This document shows, one piece after another, positions 1-12,894 of a stretch of DNA of 64,000 nucleotides. Within the stretch, counting starts at the first letter, position 1, and every line of letters starts with the position of its first letter. Origin of the DNA: Colius striatus (lineage: Eukaryota; Chordata; Aves; Coliiformes; Coliidae); assembly GCF_028858725.1 (NCBI RefSeq), contig NC_084765.1, forward strand, positions 9,875,501-9,939,500. The letters run 5' to 3'. The notes beneath the pieces were generated by a model. The model was not told the DNA's origin. It ran no database searches and saw only the letters and a program-made list of their open reading frames with translations. The translations under genes were made by a program, and so were the position numbers.

Positions 1-535
1 ACATAGCATCAAGAAAATCCATAATAAATAGCCTGATAACAAGAATATACAATGGATGATTCTGTACAAAAGGAAGTTGATCTCACAAGTAAGGAGAAAC
101 CAAAAACTACTCAGTACTTTGTAAAGTTCATTAAGGCTAATGTTTAACCAGAGGGTTTTTTCAGCTGGAAAGGATGTCACCAGAGAACACTGCATTGCAT
201 TATGAATTTCCCTCTTGCTCTTAGTAACTGACTTCAGAGACTGCATTTTGTTTCTGTAAATCCCGCTGTGCTGCTCCCTGTGTGCACAAGTTCAGAGGCC
301 ATGACTATTGCACATCCCTAACACCACTAACAGATGGGATTCACCTCAGCCAGTAACACAGATTATTGTCATTGTGATACCCTCTCACCCAATTACATGT
401 AAAAAAGAATTCCACTATCTGTCAAACCCAAATCTTGTCATAGCAAGGTGAAAATTGGTCTTCTCCTCCTGCTTCACATTCTGCTTTGCTTTTTACAAAA
501 CTTCATAATTTTTGCTGGATTCTATCATATATTAT

Positions 536-570
536 TTATGTGTGTATATAAATATATGTGTGTGTATGTG
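536..570. repeat. TG/TA-rich simple repeat
   Basis: Imperfect alternating TG and TA dinucleotides, a degenerate microsatellite without a long pure run. Confidence 0.6.
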
Positions 571-3500
571 AAATAATGCCTTGGAAGATCTAAAAGCCTT
601 CCAATTGGCTGCAGGAGTTGTCTAGTCAGGTAAGAAAAGATAAGAAAAGAGTAACATTATGTTACTCGTATTTTAGTATTTCAAAAGTAACACTACACAA
701 AAAAAACCATCATAAAATACACAGAAGAGTTACGATAAGCAACTAAAGTACCATAAGACTACTTGAAGTTAGTTACAAAACATCCCTGCATACTCCCAAC
801 AAAAATTTCACAAGGCTTTGGAAATTATATTTCGATGCTTGGCTATGCCAGTTACACAGAAGGATGAACTCTAACATCCCCTTGGGCATTAGTGCATTCT
901 ACACAGGCAATAAGCTGCAAGCTTAAAAGGTCTGAGAAGGATTTATCAGGGACTAACAGATCCAAAGAACCTGATTTTTAGGAAACCAAAACTCCACAAC
1001 ACACACTTACGATGCCAAGCACAGACATTTTAAAAACTGAATGGGTAATATCCACTTGACTGAATGCAGAAAGTAGAGAAACTACTGGCATTTTTTGTCC
1101 AAACAAACATAGATTAAATGCCAGTGAAAAGAATAAAAGTCTAAATCTAATCCACATATTCCCATCGCACCATTCAATAAACCATCTGCCCAAAGGAGTC
1201 AGGATACAAATAGGATGCTTTGGAGACCAGTTAACAAAATGTAGCAAAGGGTTCAGGACCAGACAGACAGATAATCTCTGAATTATTCTCTTGCCTCACC
1301 AAGTCTTACCATTATAGTTCTAAGAGGAAAAAGCAAGAAGAAATGAACCCAAGTTTCCTCCTAGTTACACCAGTGTTACTGGAACACTGAAACAAAAATA
1401 ATCATAACACGAACTAAATATAAGCTAGGACAGAAGTGTCTATTATTATATATGTTATGGTAAGGTCTACCTTTCCCAGTACGGAAGGGGCTTCTCTTAC
1501 CCCCCCCTTCCTGCATAGTAAATTGACACAAAAATTTGGAGGAGAAGATAAAACAAAACCACCTAAAACATAACCCCTCACTGAATGGGGTGTTACAAGC
1601 TCAGAACAGGAAGAGGGTTTGATAGCCCACAAAGCTCAGATTTAAGCACAAGGCTGAATTTTTTTCCTTTCATGGAGCTAAGAGTTCCAGGACTAAAGAT
1701 CATTTTGGTGAAGTTTTTACTTGCTTGTAAATGTAACTATGCATAGATGAAAGAGTTATTCTTAGTCATCCTCTCCATGTCAGAAATAAACCCAACAATT
1801 TCCAGAATGTGTCACAATACAATATTAACTATGTATCTGCTCGGTCACTGAATCAGCGGACACTTAATAGCCTTAATTTAGAGCACCTGTATTTTCTGGG
1901 AACAGTCTAATGTATTGTGCTGGAATACTCTGAACTATTAATACCACTTCTGAAAGAGCCAATTTGCAGTATAAACACCTCTAAAACTGGTCCTAGTGAT
2001 GAGCAAAGCAAGGAGTGTGCCATCCCTCAGCAGCCAGGCTGCCAGACACAGAGCTGCACTTTTCAAATTAATGGACTCCTCACACAGAAAGACCTTGAAA
2101 AGAAAAGGTGCATCAAAGAAACAATTTGTTCACATACACAGCACACAGATGCTAAATATATATTATGCAGGTACACATGTATTATAGACACAGTCATGCC
2201 AAGTTGCCTGTAGAGACATACAAACAATCCCTCAGCCTTCCTAGAGCTCGTTGGCTCCAGATACAACAAGAGAGCAAGCTGAGAAAACAGAAGGTCTGTA
2301 TGGGGAGGCAGACCTGAATTTCAGTCATCTGAAATTGTCATTGTTTTAAGGGAAGTAAAACACATAATGCCTCTCAAAAGCAAAACCTCTTCCACTAGGA
2401 AACAGGTTTTCTGCTGATGCCAGGGGAATCAAAATGAGGCGAAGGACTCCTAAGGAACAGATACAGGTTACCAAGGACTCATAACAAATGTTACAGCTAC
2501 GAGAAAAAGTCCCTGTGGGAAATATACAGTATTTGAAAGTTTTCCCTTGAGTTTTCAAGATACTAATTATAAAATACCAGAGCAGTGAGACAGCTGGAGC
2601 AGATACAAGGTACGTGCTAGAAGAGGTGAAAGACTTAAAGCACACTGGATAGCAATCACCTCTCGTTTTATGGTTTCTTACACTTAAATAACATCTCCAA
2701 CCAAAAAATAGGCACTCTCATCTCCACAAGGTAATGGGTGATGGACACCAGACAAGGAAACTCTGCTTCAGAATGTCTTAGAAAAAAAAAACCCACAGAT
2801 CTTTTCAGATCATACTTTCTTCTAGATTCTAAACAAAAACAATGAAAATCTGAACTCTTCTAAAAAGCAACACAACCACTACCCTGATATTGGGAATATT
2901 TTGTTGCTGTACGTGTTCAGAGCAACATAAGGGTAAATAAGGAGGAAAAAAAAAAAGAATTAATTCAGAGGTTCAGAGACAACTTCTTTCTGTATACTGA
3001 TACACTAAAGAATGCATCCAGTTTTACAGACAGGGCATGAAAAGTCATGTCCCTTGCTGCAAACCACATGGCAAGGGGAAATTCAGTGTCCCATCAGAAC
3101 TGCATTTCTCCACCACACAGTATAATCTGCATCTCCGATATATTTTTCTAGTACTATGAAGAGAACAGCACTAATCAACATCAAGCAACATTTTAAAAGC
3201 TTCATCTGTCAGCTATAAACTTGATAGGTTTGTTTAGCATGAGGGATAATATCTACTTTCCAGCAACATTCCTGAAAAGGAGAAGTGAATAAAATTCTGC
3301 GTACCTGGCTAGTCAGCCTGGTCACAGAGCAGCCCCCCAGCACACAGCCTGGAGGTATGGAGGAACCAAGGTGAAGAAAAGGACTGAAACTTTCTCAACC
3401 CGGGGCCTTAGCTGAAAAAGATCATTATGTCTGTGCTACAAGTACGTGTATCCACTCACACAGGCTGATCTATGGAATATAGATGTCTTCTGAGGTGCGG

Positions 3501-4395
3501 TCCCAGTGATCCCATCACCCCAGCCCTGCAGTACTGCTACTTACCGGTGCTGCTCTCTGCCCGAAGAGGAGACAGCAGCGATAAGGAGGAGGTGGAGCAA
3601 CATTCAAGTCAAGTGGCTAATTACTACTTTGGGCAGCAAGTAAAATGGTTACAAAGATAAATACAGCACTTGTATTTTAAAGATAGCTTGTGTTTTCAAG
3701 CAGAGAACTGTAAGATTGTTGTACATTTTTCCAGTTTCTGAAGAAGCGAAACATGTCAAAAAGTGAGACCGGACACAAGCTTAAGTCTGAGTAAGACTAA
3801 GATGAAAGACGTGTTGGGTGTAAAGTGAGGCAACATAATTCTAAGTCTTAAAACTTTTACTGACCTCATAATATACAGAGAAAAATGGTACAAAATCTCC
3901 AGAGTTAGGAGCAAAAGTTTGCCGATGCTTCAGTGCAGTATTTCAGAAGTGCATCGTCCAAAAAGGATAAAACCCACTGTATTTAGAGAAGCACCCAGAT
4001 AGTTCAAACTAAGCATATATGGTCATACACTCATTCAGAGCCATTATGTAAATGATAACAGATATGATTTCCAGTTTGGTTGCTGAATACTATGTTTTCC
4101 ACCCGTGTAATATAATTAGCGACCAATATACAGCAGCAAAATGAGGGAAGCAAGATGCCTTCTTTTCTCCCAGATCAAGGAACTTCACAAACATCACTTA
4201 GATGTTAATATCCCTGGGAGGCAAGCATGACAAGTCTTATTAAGCCATTTTAAAGATTAGGACAGTGAGTCACAGAGAGATTAAGAACTTCCTCAAAACC
4301 AACATCAGAGTCAGAGAGGGGGCAGCTACACCCTAGCTGGGCCTGGCAGCACGAGACTGAACTGCTCCATCTTATTTATGATTCAGTCTCTAAGG

Positions 4396-4422
4396 AAAAA
4401 AAAAAAAAAAAGAAAAGAAAAA
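4396..4422. repeat. A-rich tract
   Basis: A run of 16 A followed by AG-interrupted A-rich sequence. It could be the tail of an old retrotransposed fragment, but the flanking sequence shows no recognisable parent and no target-site duplication, so it is recorded as simple sequence. Confidence 0.6.
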
Positions 4423-4984
4423 CGGGCTCACGGCTCATATGAAGTTCCCTGGCAGTGCCAACCAACGTGCCTCAGTTTTGACCTGCAGGAACCATCTTTA
4501 GAGACAAGAATGCAGTTTGATTTCCACGCTCAGATCGCATTCTGGCTTAAAGCACCAGCAAGGTTGCCAATTATAAACCGTTTTTAAAGTCAACAGAGAC
4601 CTCCAGATCTTTGCCGATAAGCTTGAGAGAGAACTTAAAACTTCTTGACACAACTTCAACCCTAGAAGCCTGGGGCAAACAAATCTGGAGTCATCAGACT
4701 TTGAGCCAACCACAGCCAACTATCCGAATTGAAATCACATGCTGAATTTACACATTAAAACGTAGCGAACATGACAAGACAATTACTATCACAGGTTAAC
4801 ACATACTTCAAAGCACAAAAAAACCCCCAAGAGATGCCATGTTCAATTATCCCAAAAGATGAGCAGAGGATGTTAACGCCGATTAACACGCTTATTAAGA
4901 CGCGTCCAAACTAATAGCCCACTCCAGTGATGTAACACACTTGGAAAGCATTTCGCTGTCTTAATCGCAGGGTACTTACGAAGA

Positions 4985-5740
4985 TTATTTTTGCTTTTCC
5001 CGAGTCGCCCTCCGGCAGGGCACCGGAGCGAGCTCACGGCCCTACCCCACGCTACGGCGAACACGCCGGGGCAGCAGCCGCCCTCAGCCCCGAAACCTCC
5101 GCGGCCGGCAAAACCTCGGCAAGGCAAAGCGCAGCAAAGCTCAGCCCGTCGGGCACAGCGACTGCCCCACGCCCCGCCGGGCACCGGCCGCCCGGCACCC
5201 CGCGCCCTGCGAAGAGGCGGCGCGGCCCCGAGCTCCGCCAGCCGCGGCGGGAGAGAGCCGGGCTCTGGGCTGCCCTCACCCGCGAAGAGACCCGCCGGCT
5301 CCGCGCCCCGCGGGACCCTCGCTCCCGCCGCACCTGCTCCTCCTTCGCCCCCCCGTCCCGCGGACCTACCGGCAGCAGGGGCGCTCCGCATGCTGCCTGC
5401 GGCTCGGCTCGGCGCGGCTCGGGGCGGGGCCGGCGGGCCGGGGCGGGCCGAGACGGGCGAGCCGGCCGCCCCGTGCGAGCCGCCGCCGGGCGCCCTCGTG
5501 CCTCGGCAAGGTGCGCTCCTGCCGCCCCTCAGCCGCCGAGGGGGGTTCCTTTCCCCACGCCCCCTCGCGCTTTTTGGGACCCGCCGCGCCCGGTGCCCAC
5601 AGCCCCGGCCAGAGGCAGGGACTCACCTGCTGCCCGGCTCCAGTCCCGCTGGCGGCACTAAGGGGCGGTGGAGGAGAAGCCACCTGTGAATTGGGGAAGT
5701 GTGTGTGGGTGTACGGGCACATCCGGCACAGCGGCAAACA
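4985..5740. promoter_or_regulatory. CpG island, probable promoter of a - strand gene (MICAL2 by synteny)
   Basis: There is an abrupt change from AT-rich DNA to very GC- and CpG-rich DNA, densest from 5000 to 5480, with GC boxes (GGGGCGGGGCC and GGGGCGGGCC near 5422-5450) and no TATA box that I can see. Strong donors read on the - strand: GCAG|GTGAGT at 5627/5626, GCGG|GTGAGG near 5280, CCG|GTAGGT near 5367 and TTC|GTAAGT at 4980/4979. On the + strand only weaker donors appear, such as CAAG|GTGCGC near 5509. Several donors in one island suggest alternative first exons. In other vertebrates MICAL2 lies on the 5' side of DKK3 and is transcribed away from it, which fits strand and position here. 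No MICAL2 coding sequence is in the window, so the name is inference. A bidirectional lncRNA promoter is the alternative. Confidence 0.6.
5627..5740 (-). other. Candidate untranslated first exon on the - strand
   Basis: On the - strand the sequence ends with GGCAGCAG followed by GTGAGTCCC, a near-consensus 5' splice site with the last exon base at 5627. The upstream edge is unknown; I set it where CpG density falls away. No start codon opens a recognisable frame inside. It would be the 5'UTR exon of whatever gene the CpG island drives. The evidence is one splice donor plus CpG context, so confidence is low. Confidence 0.3.
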
Positions 5741-6672
5741 GGGAACTCAGAAACGGTTTCTTTTGTCTGTTTCCGTCCTGTCTTTGAGGAAGCCTTAAAC
5801 GTTGTCATATATTCAGGGAGTTTAAGAAGACTTAGGTCAGCGAGCAAATAGCAAACTATGGAAAAGAAAGTTGAAGATTGACAGGTAATGTAACTGATGG
5901 TACTAACACTAAAACTTCTCGACTTCTATCGAGAATAACATCTTCCTCGGGGTAGAAGTGAAGCTTTATGGAGAAAGAATGAGCAAAGAAAAACAATTAG
6001 GATTTCCCTGAACTACTGAAACAGGGATGGTAAAATGCTGTGGCTAAAGCTCATATCTACTAACCTAAAGGTCTGATAAAAATCCTAGGTACTTTTAAGT
6101 ACCTTAAAACACTGATCAATACCTTGGCATGTGTCACTCAGACCTTAAATGCCCTTGAAGAAGGCTGTGCCAGAACAAGGTCAGGACATAGTCTGCCACG
6201 ACATGAGCTACCTGATCTTTCTCACATTTGTCTGCTCTGAGACAAATTTAAAGCTGCTTTGGATAACATGGAGAGAAGACAAGTGTGAATGTGACCCTAT
6301 TTATCCATGCACAGCTGAATATAACACAACCCCTAATGAGCCAAGTATTTAACCAACTCTCAAAAATCATATGCTGAGCTCGAGGTAAGCATTTTCTTGT
6401 GGAAAATACCTCTCACTTGGGTTGAAGTTTGTTTTCTAGGTTCTTGCATCATGCTTGGCTGAACCCAAGTATGTTTATCTGCTTATTTAAATTTGTGAGA
6501 TTAAACATACTTTTTCCTCCAAATGATAAAAGCTAGAATATAGAAATCATGCTGCATATCATCTCCCTGTTATCTCAAAGACTATCTTTAGTGGCCTAGG
6601 AAGGCAAAAACAAGGAATGAGAAAATGCTCTTGGCAAACTTCCAGCAAAAGTGTTCTGTAGTTAGCCAAGGA

Positions 6673-6686
6673 GTGTGTGTGTGTGT
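6673..6686. repeat. (GT)7 microsatellite
   Basis: A short, pure GT dinucleotide run. Confidence 0.8.
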
Positions 6687-8661
6687 ATGAAAGAAATAAT
6701 ATCTGTATGATTTGTACAAAGTCTTCCTCCTTTCAGTCTTGCACTGAGAGCTACATGAAAGCAAGATTCTTCCACAGAGAACCCAGGAAGTGCAAAAAGA
6801 ATTTAACCCCTCCTGGGAAATATTCCAAAATTTCCCTCTTTAGGAAAGATGCTCTTTCTCGGTTAGGAAAGACACTCGCAGCACTGGCCTCCCAAACATC
6901 TCTTCATGTTTGCCAGTTCTTTCCACTCCTTTCAGAAAACGTTAATAAATCCCTAAAAAGGTAACCTATTTCTGCCAAGTTCTCAAAAAAATTAATGTAC
7001 TCCCTAGGGAGACCTATCAGGGGTTGCATGAAGCCCCTCAAGGACCTTGCTAGTCTAGTAACTATCATTAGTATATTTATTAATTATCCCTCAATATTTG
7101 AGCTTTGAAAATTGCCAAAAGATGAACATACTGTTCATGCTCACTAATCTTAACTATTATCATAACCATCTTTTAAAATTACATTTCATTAGATGTTACT
7201 TAACCAGAATTAAGAAATTCTTTATTCACAGTCACACCTACCTCTCTCCAAAGGAAAACATAACTAAGATAGAGTCTAATCACTCTGAGCTCAGATGAAC
7301 ATGCTTCATTAAAAATTAGAGTAATAAACACTAATCAAGAAGCACAAATTTGGCATTACCCATGCCTCTGTGGGCTACCCTAGCCCACCCTCCCTTATGT
7401 GAAGCGTGAGACACAAATGTGCCTTCCCTGGGTGCTGTGCAGCCTCCCCTTCCAGTGACACCAAGTTCCTAACCCATTATTTTTAACAGCGCAGCTGCTT
7501 TGTAATTTTTTTCTGTTCACTCCCAGCCTGTTCTCCCCCGTTGAAAGGATAGGAAAAAGGAACAAGAATAGCCCTTCTGAAAACCAATCCAGCCCTATCA
7601 ACCAGTCTAAAGCCATGCCTGTTAACTCTGCTGTAGGATGTTCATTCCCTCACTGTGACTGATTATGTAAAGCACTCCCTTTCCTCACATATGCGAGCCT
7701 ATCTATTAAAATTCTTGCAAATGTAATACTATCTACATATCCAACACAATAAAAGCCTTTATTGTGGTATTTAAACAACCTGTCTGATCTTTTCTGATTA
7801 ATTGGGGGTTTCTTTGAAGTTAACTGAACTTTTTGATACCAAAGAGATGGTCTGGTGGTTGTGTCTCAGCCTGAGTCTCAGGAGACCATGCTGAACTCCC
7901 TCCTTCACCACTCATCTCCTTTATGGCTCTGAGACATACGAGGTGTGTCTCAGATATTGATCTATAGGGTGAAGGTAATAAGGCTTCCCTACTGTATGGG
8001 GGCTTACAAGGGTGAAGCCTTCATATGAGGGTAAAACCTTGGCATTCTACCACATCACGTGAAAGGCCATTATGGGTACGACAGGTACTTTCCTGCTTTT
8101 AGTTTAAAGTTTGTCATCATATGCACCTCCAGTGAGAATCACTAGTTACATAGAAATTTTCATATTCCCTTCCTTCAGTTATATCCTTTGTTTTAAATAA
8201 ACATATCAAGCCATTAGAGTGCTTCTGTGGAAGGAATTTTGCTTTATACATTGAGGAAAAGAAAACAGATCTAAGGAAAGGAAGCTGATTTCTTTATGTG
8301 GGAGCATATAATTTTCTCAGAGCCTGGAATAGCTGGATTTTCTTACCACATGTACAGGAAACAGCCCTTCCTACCCAACGCTGAGTATGTCAGATAATAC
8401 TCTTAGCGTGGAATGGAACTATCCTAGTGTGAGACGCCTTCTAAGCAACATTTAGGTTCAAGTTTCTAAACACATTTACAGATTTGTACATTTCTATTGA
8501 GGAACACTTCAAAACACTTTGGTGAGCTATTCCACAGGATCCTTGTTTCTTAATTAAAAAACCCAGAAGCACCAACAAAACACACCTAGCTAATTTTCTA
8601 GGCCTTTTCCCACAGACGACTACAAGTTCATTTGTTAGGGAAGTTTGGGGATGGGTCCTTC

Positions 8662-8687
8662 ATTGCTAAAATTGTCATTTTAGCAAT
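8662..8687. other. Perfect inverted repeat, 11-bp arms, 4-nt loop
   Basis: ATTGCTAAAAT at 8662-8672 is followed by TGTC and then its exact complement ATTTTAGCAAT at 8677-8687. It could be chance in AT-rich DNA. Confidence 0.6.
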
Positions 8688-11627
8688 TTCTTATGCTCTT
8701 ACTGCTTTTTCTGCAGGAACAGTAGTAGAGCTCTCACATTGGCACAGAACTGCTAGGATTTCTATTTGCCCGGTGTTGCTACTTTCCTTTAAGAGGGAAA
8801 GCTCTAACTATCGCATTGCACACATGGCTGGTAACACATCCCCAGGTTGGTAACATTACACCTCTTTTCTTCAACACAAATATTCTGTGTTTGAGGTTTG
8901 GAGCATGTGGGGTCGGGTTTTTTTTTTTGTGGTTGGTTGGGCTTTTTTTCCCCATATGTGAAAATTTTCTCTGATATTTTGACAAAACCAAAAAAGAGCT
9001 TGTCTAATGCAAGTTACTGACACAAATCTAGGAAACGTCACTCTTCGATCATATGTCTCTTCTGGCTAAATCTCCCTAAACCTAAAAAGTATTTCACTGA
9101 GGTGAAATTTATAATATACCAAATCTGAGCACAGGATGACCTCCTTCTCCCAGTATCATTCAATATTAACAGATTCATTTCCTAAGACACTTTGGTAATG
9201 GCAATCTCATATAGAGAGCACCCAGCTAGTCATCAACAGCCTCTTCAAAATCTTCAGTTCAAAACTTTGCTCCTTTGAAGGCAGAAGAAATGAGCCTCAC
9301 ACTCTCTAGGATAACTCTCATTTTACTGAAGACATGAAATTATAATCACCAAAATATCACACATAAAATCAAAGTCTTGATTTTATTGATGCTGAGTCCT
9401 CAGTGCCCTAGGGGCTTTATTCCACACTTATTTTGTATTTTCATTTCTGCCATTTGAGTGTGTATTCAGATACAGTTTTGGTTCTGCTTTGATTTGCGTA
9501 AGTCGCCACCTCTGAGGAATACATGTGAGAGAATATCAAAGGCATTGAGCTGCTTCTCCTGTTGAAATAAATGTCAACATCTCACTGACTGGAAAGAGAA
9601 AAGGAACAAGTAATTAAACATTGTTTTGCATGGATTCCAAAAGGCTTTGGGTCAGACTTCACTTTCCTAGTTCATACTCGTAGCTTTGCTGCTTTGGATT
9701 CTGCTGACAAATGACTCTATAAAACTAACCGACCAAGCTCAACAAAGCTGATAAGATTTCCTTCCTGCACTGCTGTGCTAACACCTTCCCTGAAAATGTA
9801 CTCTGAGTTTGGTCATACTTGATTTCAGATTAAGACTTTGCAAAGTGAAACTTCAACGTCAGGTGAAATTATGAAAAAAAATAAGTTAATGCACAGCTGG
9901 TAAATAGATGCTACTTTGTTAGCATGCAAAAACATCTGCATGAGCAGCTGTCAGCTGTTTAAAGGATGTCACATTGCAAAACGGCTGGACACATTGCTTC
10001 AGATTATGTCAGGAGAAAAATACAATGAACTGTGATAGAGAAGCTGGGAAAATTCTGGGGTGGGGGGAAGAAACAAACCAAAAGAAACACAGAAGAACTG
10101 TGCATTTAGCACACATGTGCATGAAAATAGTTCCTAGATGTGACTATCAGTGAATAAAGGGAATCTTCTGTAAATACATGCTTAATACAAATTAACCACT
10201 CTCTATGTGTTGTCAGCAAGAACCTGAGATTATTTCTTGTCTGTGGGAAACCTTCTTTGTCAGAGACAAAGATTACTTTCCAGATGCTTTGATGTTAGCA
10301 TAATACATCTTAACAGAGACTTTATTTAATTAAATGTTATTTATGTTTTGTGGGTGTTACTGAACAAAGTCTTCTCTGAGTGTCATTAATGGTAGAATGA
10401 CAGTTCAAACCAGTGAGGACCATCATGATAAGTCTGATGCAGAGATAAACTCTGGTGATATTTTAGAGCAATTACTGTTTCTCAGACAGCTGAACACTAA
10501 GACATACTTGCCTAGCTCAGGATGAAACCACAGTACTTCTCATTGCCATGCTTCCAGTTCCACAGATTTTTAAGTTAAACACTTCTAGTTAGTCTGTGCT
10601 ATTATAATTGTTTCTTTAATGAATATGACTCCATGTGCAAACCCATGTTTAATGGGTTAAATGCTAAATCTTCTTTATCTTTTCTTTTTCATTCTAGGCT
10701 AAGGAGGTACTTTCTTTGGCAATTCGAGAGTTTACTTTGGGAGATTCTGGTGACTGATCATTTACTGTGCTGCATTATGCTGTATTAGAGAAGAGATGAC
10801 TCAGCTTCTTATGCTTAGCCAGGAAGGAATGGCAAGGAAGAAGATGTAGTCTTTTTTCCAAATAATCTAACACAAATGTTTCTAACTTGCTCTATGGAGA
10901 TAATAGGAAACAACCAACAACTGCTGGGTATCTGTTTTGTCTGTTACACATTATTTTCTGTCTTGACAGCATAAAATAACTAAATTATTTGTATTCAACA
11001 TCCTTTTGTTTTTAAAAAATAAGGTTGCTAAGAAACAAGAGTTATGTGTATTTAGTGCCATTTCCAATCAGCATTTGAAAAATAGCCATGATACCCTTGT
11101 ATTACAGTGCAACTAAAATGCAAACTCATGGTCTGGGCAAAAAAGAAGCAATGTGAGTTTTACTGTCATGTCATAATTAGGACTGTAGCCAATGCACAAC
11201 TACAACTTCTAAAGTTCCTTCCCATGTTCTAAAATCTGTAGGAAATGTCAATTAACTTCTCTGACATTTTTACTCTCATATTTACTCTCTACTCAATATA
11301 GTATTGACATAGATTTCCAAAGGATACTGTCAATAAGTGTGGAATAACTAAGGACCTATGTGTTCCACAGAAATTGTGTACATTATGTTTATATATAGCA
11401 AGATGCATACAAAAAATTGTTTTACTTGTAGGTTTGCATTTCAGTAAACTTTGTTCAAAACTACTCAGTTATAAGTGGTTATGCTCAATGAATTGACATA
11501 TTGACATTTTTTCACTACCATGCTTATTGGTAAGAAAGAAAAATTCATCCAGCCTCCTACCTTTCCCTGGAGTCAATCTGATGCTCTTTTAAACCAATAA
11601 CTTCTCTTCTGACTTCACTCAAATGCC

Positions 11628-11641
11628 AAAAAAAAAAAAAA
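11628..11641. repeat. Poly-A tract
   Basis: A run of 14 A in AT-rich DNA, with no recognisable retrocopy next to it. Confidence 0.7.
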
Positions 11642-12878
11642 GGAAGACTAAGACACGTGCTAAAAGCAATGATTCCACAGTCCTCACCAGAGGCCAAATA
11701 GCAGCACAGCTGCTAAAGCTAAAGATATTCACAGCATTGATAGGCTACAGGCAGTACAGACACAAAAGAGACTTTTTCCTAAACCTGGTGTTAGAAACTT
11801 GTGAGTCATAGGTCTCCACTCACTACCTTAACCTTAGGAAAAATATCCTAATCTCAGGACTTCTTCCTGGGTAAAGATTCCAACAGTGTTCTCAAACTGT
11901 TCTTGAAAGTTTAATTGCTTTTTAACTACCCACTGCAACTTCAGGGGTTTTTTTTATATCCAGCTGCAGCAGCACTGAAGATTTCTCCTTCTTATCTGAT
12001 CATAGAAAAAAAACCCAACAGCTTATTCCTGTTTCCACCCTTTCATCCCTGGTTTCTTAAATGGGGCCTAAAGCAATTTTCCTCTTTAACCTTATGTGAT
12101 AATTAAGTTTTTCAAGCTTAACAACTTTCAGTTTTCCCAGCTAAATTGGTCCCCTTCCAGCATTGTCAGTTTTCCATCAGCCTATAAGGAAGAACTCAGC
12201 CTTATATAATGCCTCTGCTCCTAGAAGGGCTCAGTACAGACATGGGCCACGTGCAGATATCAGTGCTACCAAAAACCCATCTTCTAAACTGAGAGTGGCT
12301 CAGGAGAACATAATTCTCTTCTGCACTGCTTGTGAGGGGGATTGCAAGTGCTACAGCCTACCTGGCAGTGCAGAAGAAGTGTTATAGCAAGCATTTTATA
12401 TGCTGAGACCACATGTGGAATAAGGCCATAGTCATTGTCCTCCCTTGCCATAAGGTTTGCAGATTTCAAAGAAGTTCCAGGTGACTCAGCCCCTACTTTT
12501 GTCTCCTACCAAGACAGCAAGCTTTGCAGCACCACACTTCCTACCACCACTTGGCTATCAGCCCAGCACTTGACAGAGGTGCCACCTCATGAGTTGCCAC
12601 CAGCTTCCCAGGTAACACTGAGGCTTGTTGAACAGCCTCCTTTCTGTTGCTTGGGTTTTCTTAGCCCACGTGATCTCACTAGATCACAGTGCAAGCAATA
12701 TTGTTCTTGACAAACTGTAAAGTATTTTTATGGAATCCATAATTTAGTATTTAAACCTTTCACGTTAGCAACTTCAAAGAAACAAGTGTAGCTTAAAGAA
12801 AGACTTTCAGAGTTGCACCATCTGCCAATAGTTTTCCAGTCTCAGTGCCAGCATTTAAAAAAGGGTATTCTTCAATTT

Positions 12879-12894
12879 AAAAAAAAAAAAAAAA
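12879..12894. repeat. Poly-A tract
   Basis: A run of 16 A preceded by pyrimidine-rich DNA, with no recognisable retrotransposed sequence upstream. Confidence 0.7.

Larger units (their letters stand above)
1..4980. other. Noncoding stretch, probably first intron of the - strand gene starting in the CpG island
   Basis: I see no coding exon here on either strand; open frames are all under 100 codons and none resembles a known protein. The sequence is AT-rich with short simple repeats: a TG/TA-rich tract near 536-570 and A-runs near 2944-2957 and 4396-4411. If the CpG island to the right drives a gene on the - strand, as its donors suggest, this is intron sequence of that gene. The intron call is inference from splice signals and expected synteny (MICAL2 next to DKK3), not from any exon seen here. 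Confidence 0.4.

Noticed and set aside
4396..4422. Poly-A tracts here and at 11628, 12879 and 24200 as tails of processed pseudogenes
   Set aside because: No upstream sequence resembles an mRNA and no target-site duplications were seen.
1..4980. Search for MICAL2 coding exons on the - strand
   Set aside because: None of the - strand open frames resembles the flavin-monooxygenase N-terminus, so the MICAL2 assignment rests only on synteny.
4991..5689. A 232-codon + strand open frame and a 172-codon - strand frame (4873-5391) in the left CpG island
   Set aside because: Both are rich in Pro, Ala, Gly and Arg, as any frame in GC-rich DNA with few stops will be, and neither resembles a known protein. 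The donors in the island point to untranslated first exons.
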